Origin: Bacteroidota bacterium
GTDB taxonomy: Bacteria > Bacteroidota > Bacteroidia > UKL13-3
NCBI GenBank assembly: GCA_040388375.1
Contig: JAZKBU010000004.1
Span: forward strand, 391,567-455,566
DNA length: 64,000 nt
Direction: 5' to 3'
Position numbers and translations under genes: made by a program. The notes beneath the pieces were generated by a model that did not search any database, was not told where the DNA came from, and worked only from the letters and a program-made list of their open reading frames with translations. This document shows positions 18,648 through 28,189 of this stretch, one piece after another (positions within the stretch are counted from its first letter, which is position 1; every line of letters begins with the position of its first letter).

Positions 18648-20237
18648 TTAACAGAAAGCAAAAGTATCACCATCAAATAATCCTTTATCGCTTAGTTTTA
18701 AATGTGGAATAACCAGTAACGCCATAAACGATAAACTCATAAAAGGAGCTTGTAAGGTGGAACCCAGTGTTTGTTTGGTAAAAAGGTCTAGCTCCGTATA
18801 ATTTTTTGAAACAAGCCAAGCATCTTGGTCACTCATTAAACCCGCAACAGGCAAAGGCAATACTTTTTTAACAGTATCGTTAACCACACTTAACCCACCT
18901 GTATGTTCAATTATCAAATTAACAGCATTACATATACTTTCATCATCAACTCCTACTACAATAATATTATGACTATCGTGTGCTACAGAACTGGCTATAG
19001 CGCCTTGTTTTAAACCAAAGTTTTTTACATAAGACAAAGCAATAGGTGCTTCCGCATATCTATTGATAACAGCTATTTTTAAGATGTCATTTTCCTTGCT
19101 TAATGCTTCTTGTGGAACGACTAGTTTATTAGTGATTAACTGCCCATCTATACATTCAATAACCAATTCAGTTTCTTTGGGCGTATGAGTAAAATCAATA
19201 GGTTTTTTAGGCGTACATTTAAATTGATTGATAGGTTCAATATGGACAGGTTTAATAAAAGATTGCCCATTGTCAGCTACCAATTGCCCTTTAATATAGG
19301 TTTGGTCAATATGGAATTGAGTTAAATCACGGGTAATAATAAAATCAGCCCAATCGCCCACTTTTAAAGTACCTGTATCCAGTTTGTAATGTTCAACAGG
19401 ATTGATGCACGCAACACGTAATACTTTAAACAAATCATGTCCTTTGGCAATGGCTCTTGCTACCAATTGATTAATATGTCCTAGTTCTAATGCATCGGCA
19501 TGTTTATCATCGCTACAAAACATCAGCATTTCAGCATGTTTATCCATTAATGGAATAAGCGCTTCAAAGTTTTTAGCGGCACTTCCTTCCCTGATAATTA
19601 TTTTCATGCCATGTTCAATTTTAAACAAAGCTTCATCGTAAGTAAAACATTCATGGTCCGTACTTATTCCCGCATTAATATATTGTTTGGCTGTATCACC
19701 CGTTAATCCGGGAGCATGGCCATCAATAGGTTTCTGGTATTGCTGAGCAGCTTTAATTTTAGCCATTACTTCCGCATCGTTATGCAAGACCCCCGGAAAA
19801 TTCATCATTTCAGATAAATAACGAATTTCAGGTCTGGCTAAAAGTTGCGTTACTTCATTTACATCTAACCGAGCACCAGCCGTTTCAAAAGCAGTAGCCG
19901 GCACACAACTTGGAGCCCCAAAATAAAAGTAAAACGGTACTTGTTTGGCATTGTCAATCATAAACTCTACTCCCGTTAAGCCTAACACATTGGCTATTTC
20001 GTGAGGGTCGCTAACTGTACCTACAGTGCCATGTGAAACCGCCATACGGGCAAATTCACTTGGTACCAATAAACTACTTTCTATATGTACATGCGCATCA
20101 ATAAACCCGGGTAAAATATACGTATCAAGTTGCTCGTTAATGGCTGTAATACCAGTAATTTTCCCTTCATCAACAGTTATTAATGCAGCATATATTTGTT
20201 GATTGCCTATATCAATAAGGTTAGATTTTATTTGCAT
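18648..20237 (-). CDS. ade: Adenine deaminase
   Basis: This 529-aa amidohydrolase deaminates adenine to hypoxanthine in purine salvage. Metal-site motifs are [12 protein letters not shown] near residue 50, the [11 protein letters not shown] block that follows, and later HAPGLTG and the [10 protein letters not shown] segment. The C-terminal ade domain ([13 protein letters not shown]) is present and length is close to the usual 550. It ends 16 bp from the convergent patatin gene with no terminator in the gap. Confidence 0.92.
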   Translation of the reverse strand: MQIKSNLIDIGNQQIYAALITVDEGKITGITAINEQLDTYILPGFIDAHVHIESSLLVPSEFARMAVSHGTVGTVSDPHEIANVLGLTGVEFMIDNAKQVPFYFYFGAPSCVPATAFETAGARLDVNEVTQLLARPEIRYLSEMMNFPGVLHNDAEVMAKIKAAQQYQKPIDGHAPGLTGDTAKQYINAGISTDHECFTYDEALFKIEHGMKIIIREGSAAKNFEALIPLMDKHAEMLMFCSDDKHADALELGHINQLVARAIAKGHDLFKVLRVACINPVEHYKLDTGTLKVGDWADFIITRDLTQFHIDQTYIKGQLVADNGQSFIKPVHIEPINQFKCTPKKPIDFTHTPKETELVIECIDGQLITNKLVVPQEALSKENDILKIAVINRYAEAPIALSYVKNFGLKQGAIASSVAHDSHNIIVVGVDDESICNAVNLIIEHTGGLSVVNDTVKKVLPLPVAGLMSDQDAWLVSKNYTELDLFTKQTLGSTLQAPFMSLSFMALLVIPHLKLSDKGLFDGDTFAFC

Positions 20238-20300
20238 GTAGCCAATTTAGTTTGAGAAGGCAAATTAACTTATTACGGGTAAAGTTAGGGCAATAAAAAA

Positions 20301-20325
20301 CCCATTTAGTGTTTTACTAAATGGG
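20301..20325 (-). terminator. Terminator of ndk
   Basis: CCCATTTAGT and ACTAAATGGG form a 10-bp stem with a GTTTT loop. Read on the minus strand it is followed by a U run (plus-strand A run at 20294-20300). Confidence 0.85.
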
Positions 20326-20349
20326 CTCCTTTATGATTATTTTTTTGAA

Positions 20350-20766
20350 TTAGAATCTTTCAAAGTTAGAGAAGAAGAAAGAAGCTTCACCGGCTGCATT
20401 CTCATCGCTATCGCTACCATGTACCGCATTCGCTTCAATTGAATCAGCGTATAAGTTACGAATTGTTCCAACGTCAGCTTTTTTAGGATCAGTTGCACCG
20501 ATTAAAGTTCTGAAATCAGCTACAGCATTTTCTTTTTGTAACACGGCTGCTACAATAGGACCACTGGTCATAAAGCCAACTAAATCCTTAAAGAAAGGGC
20601 GCTCACGGTGAATACCGTAAAACTCACCAGCCGTTTTTTCAGTTAAGTGAATATATTTCATAGCTACAATTTTGTAACCAGCTGAAGTAATATGATCTAA
20701 AATTTTACCGATATTGCCATTTGCTACTGCATCAGGCTTAATCATTGTGAATGTTATATTGCTCAT
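20350..20766 (-). CDS. ndk: Nucleoside diphosphate kinase
   Basis: The 138-aa protein is a standard Ndk, which balances NTP pools by phosphate transfer through a phospho-histidine. The active-site H116 lies in [12 protein letters not shown], and MIKPDAV marks the N-terminal strand. I use the ATG at 20766 ([12 protein letters not shown]). A longer frame to 20823 crosses the promoter and is not family sequence. The gene has its own promoter and terminator, so it is probably monocistronic. Confidence 0.96.
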   Translation of the reverse strand: MSNITFTMIKPDAVANGNIGKILDHITSAGYKIVAMKYIHLTEKTAGEFYGIHRERPFFKDLVGFMTSGPIVAAVLQKENAVADFRTLIGATDPKKADVGTIRNLYADSIEANAVHGSDSDENAAGEASFFFSNFERF

Positions 20767-20792
20767 TGTATTTTCTTTAAATTTTTGCGCTG

Positions 20793-20823
20793 CAAAGGTA
20801 TTTATAATACCCTTTACGAACAA
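20793..20823 (-). promoter_or_regulatory. Candidate Bacteroidota-type promoter for ndk
   Basis: On the minus strand TTG (20823-20821) and TACCTTTG (20800-20793) are 20 nt apart. The ndk start codon is about 26 nt further on. Confidence 0.5.
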
Positions 20824-20902
20824 GCTAATTCACACTTATAATGGTATTATTTTATAAATAATTATCATAAATATAATGTTAGAGATTTTGACAGGCATAA
20901 AA

Positions 20903-20932
20903 AAACCCTGAAAAAATTAATTTTCAGGGTTT
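20903..20932 (-). terminator. Terminator of ahcY
   Basis: AAACCCTGAAAA and TTTTCAGGGTTT form a perfect 12-bp stem with a 6-nt loop. On the minus strand a U run follows, about 20 nt after the ahcY stop. Confidence 0.87.
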
Positions 20933-20953
20933 AGAATTATATTTAATGGTTAA

Positions 20954-22267
20954 TTAGTATCTGTACATTTCAGCTTTGAAAGGACCTTCTACTTTTACAC
21001 CAATATACTCAGCTTGTTTAGCATCTAACTTAGTTAATTTAGCACCAATATGCTCTAAATGTAAGAATGCAACTTTTTCATCTAAGTGTTTAGGTAATAC
21101 GTAAACTTTGTTTTCGTATTTATCACTGTGGTTCCATAATTCAATTTGAGCCAAAGTTTGGTTTGAGAATGAATTACTCATTACAAAACTTGGATGACCC
21201 ATAGCACAACCTAAGTTAACTAAACGACCTTCAGCTAATATAATAATTTCGTTACCGTTTACATTATAAATATCAACTTGTGGTTTAATAGTATCTTTAG
21301 TTTTACCAAAATTACCGTTTAACCAAGCCATGTCTATTTCATTGTCAAAGTGACCAATGTTACAAACGATAGATTTATCGCGCATAGCTTTGAAATGACG
21401 GTCAGTAATAATATTTACGTTACCGGTAGCAGTAACAAAAATATTAGCACGGCCACAAGCTTCTTCCATAGTTACTACTTCAAAACCATCCATTGCAGCT
21501 TGTAAAGCACAAATAGGATCGATTTCAGTAACCAATACTCTTGCACCAGCACCACGTAATGACTCAGCAGAACCTTTTCCTACATCACCGTAACCAGCAA
21601 CAACAGCGACTTTACCAGCCATCATAATATCAGTTGCTCTACGAATAGCATCAACCAATGATTCTTTACAACCGTATTTGTTATCAAATTTAGATTTAGT
21701 AACCGAATCGTTAACGTTGATAGCAGGCATTACTAAAGTACCTTTTTTCATACGTTCGTATAAACGGTGAACACCGGTAGTAGTTTCTTCTGATAAACCT
21801 TTGATATCTTTAGTTAACTCAGGGAAACGGTCAAAAACCATATTGGTTAAATCCCCACCGTCATCTAAAATCATGTTCAATGCTTTACCGCCTTCAAAAG
21901 CACGTAAAGTTTGCTCAATACACCAGTCAAACTCTTCCTCATTTTGACCTTTCCAAGCGTAAACAGGGATACCGGCAGCAGCAATAGCAGCAGCAGCATG
22001 ATCTTGAGTTGAGAAAATATTACATGAACTCCAAGTTACCTCAGCACCTAAAACTTTAAGTGTTTCAATTAACACGGCAGTTTGAATAGTCATGTGTAAG
22101 CAACCAGCAATACGAGCACCTTTTAACGGTTGTTGAGGGCCATACTCTTTTCTAATTGACATTAAACCCGGCATTTCTGCTTCAGCTAATTTAATTTCTT
22201 TACGGCCCCACTCGGCTAAACTGATGTCCTTTACTTTATAAGGAGCTACTGATTTTGTTTCTGACAT
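20954..22267 (-). CDS. ahcY: Adenosylhomocysteinase
   Basis: The 437-aa enzyme splits S-adenosylhomocysteine to adenosine and homocysteine, clearing the product of methyl transfer. The NAD-binding Rossmann motif appears as [15 protein letters not shown]. Substrate segments include LDDGGDLTN and HFDNEIDM, and the C-terminus ends KAEMYRY as in the family. A TATTTTTG -7-like box sits at 22310-22303 on the minus strand. I looked for a SAH or SAM riboswitch in the leader and found none I could recognise. Confidence 0.97.
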   Translation of the reverse strand: MSETKSVAPYKVKDISLAEWGRKEIKLAEAEMPGLMSIRKEYGPQQPLKGARIAGCLHMTIQTAVLIETLKVLGAEVTWSSCNIFSTQDHAAAAIAAAGIPVYAWKGQNEEEFDWCIEQTLRAFEGGKALNMILDDGGDLTNMVFDRFPELTKDIKGLSEETTTGVHRLYERMKKGTLVMPAINVNDSVTKSKFDNKYGCKESLVDAIRRATDIMMAGKVAVVAGYGDVGKGSAESLRGAGARVLVTEIDPICALQAAMDGFEVVTMEEACGRANIFVTATGNVNIITDRHFKAMRDKSIVCNIGHFDNEIDMAWLNGNFGKTKDTIKPQVDIYNVNGNEIIILAEGRLVNLGCAMGHPSFVMSNSFSNQTLAQIELWNHSDKYENKVYVLPKHLDEKVAFLHLEHIGAKLTKLDAKQAEYIGVKVEGPFKAEMYRY

Positions 22268-22509
22268 ATTATTTTTTAATTTATAAGTATCTTATTTTGA
22301 TGCAAAAATAGTATAAAATGACACTTATGAAAATTTGATTTTAATTGTTTTACAAATTGTCATGTAAAATTCCTGCTTTTGAAATAACGGTATTACCGGA
22401 TAAATTGTTTTAAAGTTAAATTAAATGACAATTAGACTTATTTAAACTATTTGGAAACAAAATTGTAAAATTGCAGTTATCTAATTATATAAATTTTAAT
22501 AAAAATATT

Positions 22510-22929
22510 ATGCCATATCCAGAAATGTTAGTAGCCCCAATGCGTCAACAGTTAGTTGATGCGGGTTTCAAATCACTAATGACAGCCAGCGAAGTAGAAA
22601 CCGCTATGAAAAATACAGAAGGAACCCAGTTAATGGTTTTTAATTCAGTTTGTGGATGCGCTGCAGGAACTGCACGCCCGGGAGTGATGAAAGCCATTAA
22701 AGAGTCAAGTAAAGTACCCACTGAGTTATTGACGGTATTTGCGGGCCAGGAAGTAGAAGCAGTTGCTAAAGCCCGTGAGTTTATAGCACCTTACCCCCCT
22801 TCATCACCTTCAATTGGCTTATACAAAAATGGCGAGTTGGTTCATTTTGTGGAGCGCCACAATATTGAGGGCAGAAGTGCCGATATGATAGCAGAACATT
22901 TAAAAGCGGTGTTCGAAGAATATTGCTAA
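22510..22929 (+). CDS. BrxA/BrxB-family bacilliredoxin (DUF1094)
   Basis: The 139-aa protein has the CGC active site of bacilliredoxins (NSVCGCAAG) and the YPEMLVAPMRQQL opening of the YphP/YqiW family. In Firmicutes these proteins remove bacillithiol from oxidised protein thiols. Whether this organism makes bacillithiol is not shown here. I chose the ATG at 22510 (MPYPEM). An open frame from 22471 adds 13 Asn-rich residues not typical of the family. Confidence 0.88.
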   Translation: MPYPEMLVAPMRQQLVDAGFKSLMTASEVETAMKNTEGTQLMVFNSVCGCAAGTARPGVMKAIKESSKVPTELLTVFAGQEVEAVAKAREFIAPYPPSSPSIGLYKNGELVHFVERHNIEGRSADMIAEHLKAVFEEYC

Positions 22930-22956
22930 TAGTATATTTAACCAAATATTAATAGG

Positions 22957-22990
22957 AAAAGTCTGACAGCTTCAAGTTTGTCAGACTTTT
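22957..22990 (+). terminator. Terminator of the bacilliredoxin gene
   Basis: AAAAGTCTGACA and TGTCAGACTTTT form a perfect 12-bp stem around a 10-nt loop, followed by more T residues. Confidence 0.9.
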
Positions 22991-23062
22991 TTATTTAATA
23001 GCCTTGCCTAAAACATATATGCTTAGAGCCAGCGTAAAATTTAGCTATTAAAAAAATAAACC

Positions 23063-23092
23063 TTGCTCAATAAATGTTTCAAATTATATTTG
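23063..23092 (+). promoter_or_regulatory. Bacteroidota-type promoter of the cobalamin-capture operon
   Basis: TTG at 23063-23065 and TATATTTG at 23085-23092 are 19 nt apart. The predicted transcription start, a few bases later, falls at the 5' edge of the riboswitch P1 helix, so promoter and aptamer fit end to end. Confidence 0.6.
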
Positions 23093-23095
23093 CGC

Positions 23096-23299
23096 TGCAT
23101 TTTGGTTTTGAGAATAATAACGTAGTTTATTTAAAAAATTAAAAGGGAATTAGGTGAAAAACCTAAACAGTACCCGCTGCTGTGAGTATCTCAATTTTAG
23201 TAAATACTAAAATTAATTTTTGTTTCCACTCTTTGTCACTATCGTAACGATGGGAAGACTGAATAAAAATGATACGAGTCAGAAGACCTGCCATATGCA
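23096..23299 (+). promoter_or_regulatory. Cobalamin riboswitch
   Basis: The conserved aptamer elements occur in order. They are a TTTTGGTTTTG segment (from 23100), AAAGGGAA then GGTGAAAAACC (23142-23163), the core ACAGTACCCGCTGCTGTGA (23167-23185), CCACT (23226-23230), GGGAAG (23252-23257), and the B12 box AGTCAGAAGACCTGCC (23277-23292). TGCAT (23096-23100) can pair with ATGCA (23295-23299) as P1. The aptamer lies about 160 nt before a TonB receptor gene, the classic target. Downstream, AGTGG (23335-23339) and GACTC (23344-23348) complement CCACT and GAGTC of the aptamer and may belong to the switching platform. Covariance search with Rfam RF00174 was not possible here. Confidence 0.9.
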
Positions 23300-23461
23300 A
23301 AAAAATATTGTAGCTTTCGGGAATAAAAGCGTGCAGTGGTTTCGACTCAATAATACTTTTAAAAAGTTTTATCATCGGTATCATTACTCAACTTAGTTTG
23401 AAAAGACTGGTTCTTTCATACTAATTGATTTCCCGGCTACACCTATTTTAATTTTTTTGAA

Positions 23462-25333
23462 ATGAAAAAATATTGTTGTGTAGTTGTAGGTATTTTATTG
23501 ACTAATTTGGCTTGGGGCCAAACTAGCCAAACAGACTCTGCGCACCAGTTAAACCAAGTTTTTATTAAAGGGTTACGTGCCACAAACCTGAATAGTGCCA
23601 GTGTTATTCAAACACTATCCACCACCGATTTATTAAGCAGGCAAGGCAGTACAATGGCCGAAGTATTGCAGGAAAACACCCCCATATTTATTAGGAACTA
23701 TGGCTCCGGAGGTTTAGCTACCGCCAGTTTCAGGGGCAGTAATGCCTACCATACACCGGTAATCTGGAATGGAATCAATATCCAGAATCCAATGAATGGA
23801 CAAATCGATTTCAGTTCTATTCCTGTTTTTTTAAGCGATGAAATTAGCTTGCAGTATGGAGGAAACGGAGGCGTATGGGGCAGTGGAGCTATGGCTGGCT
23901 TGCTTTTTATTAATAGTGCCGTAAGTACCAATAAAAAGTTAAAAGTAGAGCTATTGGCCAGTGCGTTCGACTATGGTGTATTTCAGCAGGGAGCCAAAGT
24001 TAGCTTTAACTATAAAAAACTATTTTCAAGCACAAAGGCCTTTTTAAATACAGGCGATAACAGCTTTATGTATCGATACAGGGGGCAGGATTTCTATCAA
24101 AAGAATGCCCATTTAAACGACAAAGGATTTCAACAGGTATTGGCTTATCAGGCCAACGCAAAAAATACCATAACTGGATTGTTTTGGTACAATGAAAGCG
24201 ACAAGCAAATTGCCCCTAGTTTAAATGCCGCATTTAATAATGCCAATCAAAAGGATAAAAATGCAAGAGCCGCTATTACTTGGAATAATAAAACAACTAA
24301 GCATAGCAATGAGGTAAAACTGGCTTATTACTACGATGAAATATTTTACAGCAGCTATGATATACCTCAATCATTAAGCAAAAGCAATACATTTAATTTA
24401 ACAGGAGAGCATCAAATAACATTCAATAGCCAAAACAGTATTCATTTTGGTATTAATAATTGGCTTGCTTTTGCCAATGTAGATGGTTACGACCAGCAGG
24501 TAAACCAGAACAGGTTGGCCGGATTTGCCTATTATAAATCAGGCATTAAAAAAATAAAAATGCAGCAACAATTTGGCTTAAGAAGCGAGTTGGTAAATGA
24601 AAAATTTATCCCTTTGATGCCAAGTTATTATATGCAGCTACCCCTTGTAAAAAATATATTATTTAAAATAAACATAGCCCGCACCTATCGCTTACCAACG
24701 TTTAACGATTTATACTGGAAAAACGGAGGCAATATAAATTTACAACCGGAACAAGGCTGGAGCAGCGATTGTGCTTTTTCATACCTAAAGAATAAGGACA
24801 AATGGAACTATGATATAACCCTATCGGTTTTTTACAGAAACACCGAAAACTATATTCAATGGATTCCTATCAATGCAGCCATTTTCTCTCCTATTAATAT
24901 TGGCAATGTAAATGCCAGAGGAATTGAATTCATAGCAAAGTCAACTGTTCAAACTTCAGAGAAATCAAGTATTAAGGGCAGTTACTTAGGTAGCTTTTTG
25001 CAAGCAGTTGACCAAAACAGTGACTTGCAATTAATATTTACACCCAGGATAAAGCATGTATTTAATATTTTGTTCCTGTACAAAAGCTTAACCTTAAAAT
25101 ACAACCACATTTATAACGGGGTTAGCTTTACAAAATCAGACCACAGTGAGTGGAACGATGATTTTGACATAGGCAACTTTGTTGTTTCAAAAAGCTTTGC
25201 GCTTAATCAACAAAACAAACTCAATTTACAGGTAGCAGTGAACAATGTATGGGATAAAAGTTATTTGGTTATGCCAGACAGACCTATGCCTTTACGTAAC
25301 TACCAATTTACAATTCAATATACTTTAAATTAA
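23462..25333 (+). CDS. btuB: TonB-dependent receptor, BtuB-like (corrinoid uptake)
   Basis: The 623-aa outer-membrane protein has a signal peptide ending LAWG (1-19), a plug domain at about 35-150 (AEVLQENTPIFIRNYGSGG and GNGGVWGSGAMAG segments) and a beta-barrel ending in an aromatic-rich strand (FTIQYTLN). The size is that of BtuB (about 600 aa) and much smaller than SusC-type receptors. Substrate is inferred from the cobalamin riboswitch in its leader and the BtuG-like gene downstream. The DUF4465 gene follows after 15 bp, so they are co-transcribed. It should import cobamides with TonB energy, repressed when B12 is plentiful. Confidence 0.88.
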   Translation: MKKYCCVVVGILLTNLAWGQTSQTDSAHQLNQVFIKGLRATNLNSASVIQTLSTTDLLSRQGSTMAEVLQENTPIFIRNYGSGGLATASFRGSNAYHTPVIWNGINIQNPMNGQIDFSSIPVFLSDEISLQYGGNGGVWGSGAMAGLLFINSAVSTNKKLKVELLASAFDYGVFQQGAKVSFNYKKLFSSTKAFLNTGDNSFMYRYRGQDFYQKNAHLNDKGFQQVLAYQANAKNTITGLFWYNESDKQIAPSLNAAFNNANQKDKNARAAITWNNKTTKHSNEVKLAYYYDEIFYSSYDIPQSLSKSNTFNLTGEHQITFNSQNSIHFGINNWLAFANVDGYDQQVNQNRLAGFAYYKSGIKKIKMQQQFGLRSELVNEKFIPLMPSYYMQLPLVKNILFKINIARTYRLPTFNDLYWKNGGNINLQPEQGWSSDCAFSYLKNKDKWNYDITLSVFYRNTENYIQWIPINAAIFSPINIGNVNARGIEFIAKSTVQTSEKSSIKGSYLGSFLQAVDQNSDLQLIFTPRIKHVFNILFLYKSLTLKYNHIYNGVSFTKSDHSEWNDDFDIGNFVVSKSFALNQQNKLNLQVAVNNVWDKSYLVMPDRPMPLRNYQFTIQYTLN

Positions 25334-25348
25334 AACTAAATATATAAA

Positions 25349-26989
25349 ATGAAAAATAGAATCTACACAAAAATCAGCGTTTTAGCCACTGCCTTTTTAT
25401 TGGGAGTTGGAGCTAATGCACAAACGGTTTCAACTTTCGAGTCAGTTGAATTAGGCGGAGCAAACAACGTAAAAATTCCTAGCAACGGCAGTGTTGTTGG
25501 CCAGTTTACCAGTGGCTCATGTAATTTTAAAAGTGTTTACCAAATTGGTTTTGGCGGTTACTGGAGTGCAGGTTGGGCTTACTCAAAAGTAAACGATACC
25601 ACTACCCAATCATTTGATAACTTATATAGTTCTTATGCAAATAAAGGGTATAACAATAGCCCGGCTTATGTAGTAGGACAAAACAATACAGTTCTTAGCT
25701 TAAGTACTGCAGCACAAAATACCACACTAAAAGGTTTGTATGTGAGCAATGCAACATTTGCTGCTTTAAGTATGAAAACAGGTGATGCATTTGCCAAAAA
25801 ATTTGGTGGTACAACTGGAAACGATACAGATTGGTTTAAACTAGAAATTAAAGGATACAGCAGTGGTACTTTAAAAAGCCAGGCAGTTGATTTTTATTTA
25901 GCCGATTTCAGATCAAGCAACAACGCAAACGATTATATTATTAAAGACTGGACTTGGGTTGATTTATCAGGTCTTGGTAATGTAGATAGTTTAATGTTTG
26001 AATTAAGCTCAAGCGATGCAGGCCAGTTTGGTATGAACACCCCTGCTTTTTTTGCAATTGATGAAATTATTTCACAAACAGATACCGCTACTTTTGAAAA
26101 TTTAACTTTTCCTTTTGGCCAAAACTATTGGAACAGAGGCAGCAAAGTATTTACCGAAGTATATACTGACGGTAATGCCAATTTTGTAAGTGCTTATACT
26201 GTTAGTCCTTCATACAACTACTGGAGTAAAGGATTTGCTATTTCTAATTATACCGATAGTGTTACTGAAGGATTGGATAATATTTATGCAAGTGCAAATG
26301 GAAAAGGTAGCAATGGTTCAGCTAAATATGCTATTGCAAACAACAACTCAATCATTAAACTAACCAGCACTGCTATTGGAAAAAGAGTATCAGGCTTATA
26401 TGTAAACAATGGTACTTATGCTTATTACAGCATGTTAAAAGGCGATGCATTTGCTAAAAAATTCGGTGGTGCAACTGGAAACGATCAAGATTGGTTTAGA
26501 TTAAATATTAAAGCATGGCACAACGGAACAAAATTAAACGATAGCGTGTTGTTTTATTTAGCTGATTTTAGATTTACTGATAACAGCCAGGATTATATAT
26601 TAAAAAATTGGGGATGGGTTAATTTAACCAGCTTTGGTAATGTTGACAGCTTACAGTTTACTTTAGAGTCAAGCGATGTAGGACAATTTGGAATGAATAC
26701 CCCTGCTTACTTTGCTATTGATGATTTTACTACATTAAACTCAGGAGTTGGTGTGGCTGATATCAATAAATTAAAAAGCTTAACAGTATATCCAAATCCA
26801 AGTGCTAGCTATATTCAATTAATGGCTGATGAAAAAATAGAAACAGTAAATATATACAATGTACAAGGTCAGGAAGTATTGACTACTACAGGTAATAGTG
26901 TAGATGTAAGTTTACTGGAGCAGGGAGTATATATGGTAAGTGCAACAACAAGCAACGGAACCATTAAAAGTAAATTTATTAAAGAATAA
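25349..26989 (+). CDS. Tandem DUF4465 surface protein with T9SS sorting domain
   Basis: The 546-aa protein has a signal peptide (1-25), two DUF4465 repeats at about 28-242 and 248-462, and a type A T9SS sorting domain at about 473-546 (YPNPSASY at its start, KSKFIKE at its end). The repeats share blocks such as GDAFAKKFGG, NDxDWF, QFGMNTPAFFAIDE and YWSxGxA. DUF4465 genes are repeatedly found beside BtuB/BtuG genes in Bacteroidota, and I recall surface B12-binding proteins from such loci; that link is from memory. I infer a surface-anchored corrinoid-binding or accessory protein with two binding modules. Confidence 0.85.
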   Translation: MKNRIYTKISVLATAFLLGVGANAQTVSTFESVELGGANNVKIPSNGSVVGQFTSGSCNFKSVYQIGFGGYWSAGWAYSKVNDTTTQSFDNLYSSYANKGYNNSPAYVVGQNNTVLSLSTAAQNTTLKGLYVSNATFAALSMKTGDAFAKKFGGTTGNDTDWFKLEIKGYSSGTLKSQAVDFYLADFRSSNNANDYIIKDWTWVDLSGLGNVDSLMFELSSSDAGQFGMNTPAFFAIDEIISQTDTATFENLTFPFGQNYWNRGSKVFTEVYTDGNANFVSAYTVSPSYNYWSKGFAISNYTDSVTEGLDNIYASANGKGSNGSAKYAIANNNSIIKLTSTAIGKRVSGLYVNNGTYAYYSMLKGDAFAKKFGGATGNDQDWFRLNIKAWHNGTKLNDSVLFYLADFRFTDNSQDYILKNWGWVNLTSFGNVDSLQFTLESSDVGQFGMNTPAYFAIDDFTTLNSGVGVADINKLKSLTVYPNPSASYIQLMADEKIETVNIYNVQGQEVLTTTGNSVDVSLLEQGVYMVSATTSNGTIKSKFIKE

Positions 26990-27045
26990 CGATTATGCCT
27001 TTAATATAAAGGCATCAATCAATTTGTTTAGCCAAACATATATTC

Positions 27046-27087
27046 TATAAAGTGGCTTTGGTATTTATTTACCAAAGTCACTTTATT
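27046..27087 (+). terminator. Long hairpin inside the cobalamin-capture operon (attenuator or terminator)
   Basis: ATAAAGTGGCTTTGGTA and TACCAAAGTCACTTTAT pair over about 17 bp with one mismatch, followed by TTAAATTTTTT. It lies 57 bp after the DUF4465 stop and 110 bp before the next gene. A smaller stem, ATGCCTTTA/TAAAGGCAT, precedes it at 26995-27015. It should stop or reduce transcription into the last three genes, or protect the 3' end of the first two. Confidence 0.65.
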
Positions 27088-27196
27088 AAATTTTTTGCTA
27101 TTTGTTACAGCTGTTTTACCTTTAATTTGAGCTTGACTATGAAGGTAAGTTTAAATACAATCAATACAGTTTTAAATACATCAATAAAGTTATAAA

Positions 27197-28186
27197 ATGA
27201 AAAAAAGTTTAGTCCTTATTTTAATCATTATAAGCACGGGTAAGTTGAGTGCACAATTCGATAACCAGGTAGGTTTTGGTGCAAAAAATGCTATCCATAA
27301 AGATAGCAGTATTATAAAAGCTTGGGCTACCAAAACTACTTTGCAAAGAGGCTGGCAGGATATTAGCGATACAAGCCTTGGTAAAGCAACGGTGGGCACT
27401 CCTTTTTACACCACAGGCATAGCCGATGGAACGGTATTAAGCTTAGGCGATTCGGGTATTGCAATTCTGCAATTTGAAAGACCAATTACCAATGGGCAAG
27501 GCTATGATTTTTGTGTGTTTGAAAATGGCTTTACCCTTAATTCAGGTGTGGCGGAAGCTTTTTTAGAATATGCGCACGTAGAAGTAAGTAGCGATGGCGT
27601 TCAGTTTTTCCGTTTTCCTTCCCAATCAAAAATAGATACACTGGTTCAAAAGGCTTCTTTCGATTATATGAATACCAATTTGGTAGATGGTTTAGCAGGT
27701 AAATATATTGCTAACTATGGAACCCCTTTCGATTTAGCAGTTTTAGCCAATCAGCCAAACCTGAATATAAATAAAATTACCCATGTAAAAATTATAGATG
27801 TAGTAGGAAGCATTAACAATGTATACGCTACCCGTGATAATTTAGGTAATAAAATAAACGACCCATGGCCAACACCATTTGCAGCAGGTGGTTTCGATTT
27901 AGATGCCGTAGGTGTTATGAATCAGGCAGAGCCTAATGGCATTGCTAACAGTGAGCATGAAGTATTTAAAGTATATCCAAATCCGGTAAAAGCAGGTGAT
28001 AAAATATACATCAACAATAGCCAGCAAGCATCCATTAGTTTGTTTGATGCCAATGGAAAATGTTTGTTAACCAAAGAAACAAGTGAAGATAGTTTTATTG
28101 ATACTGAAGGATTACACAAAGGCGTATATGTTTTATTGGTTAACGGGCTCAATAAAACATATGCTAAAACATTAATGTTAAACTAA
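27197..28186 (+). CDS. T9SS-sorted cell-surface protein of the corrinoid locus
   Basis: The 329-aa protein has a signal peptide ending LSAQ, a compact beta-rich domain (about 25-245) and a T9SS type A sorting domain (about 255-329, YPNPVKAGD then VYVLLVNG). Characteristic stretches are YDFCVFENGF, AEAFLEYAHVEVSSDG, GGFDLDAVGV and WPTPFAAGG. Proteins of this look are annotated 'cell surface protein' and, as I recall, neighbour BtuG-type genes in other Bacteroidota. The BtuG-like gene starts 3 bp later, so the two are translated together. No catalytic motif is seen; a ligand-binding or scaffold role is inferred. Confidence 0.75.
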   Translation: MKKSLVLILIIISTGKLSAQFDNQVGFGAKNAIHKDSSIIKAWATKTTLQRGWQDISDTSLGKATVGTPFYTTGIADGTVLSLGDSGIAILQFERPITNGQGYDFCVFENGFTLNSGVAEAFLEYAHVEVSSDGVQFFRFPSQSKIDTLVQKASFDYMNTNLVDGLAGKYIANYGTPFDLAVLANQPNLNINKITHVKIIDVVGSINNVYATRDNLGNKINDPWPTPFAAGGFDLDAVGVMNQAEPNGIANSEHEVFKVYPNPVKAGDKIYINNSQQASISLFDANGKCLLTKETSEDSFIDTEGLHKGVYVLLVNGLNKTYAKTLMLN

Positions 28187-28189
28187 ACA

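Noticed and set aside
22268..22509. SAH or SAM riboswitch before ahcY
   Set aside because: No conserved core could be recognised; only a -7-like box was found.
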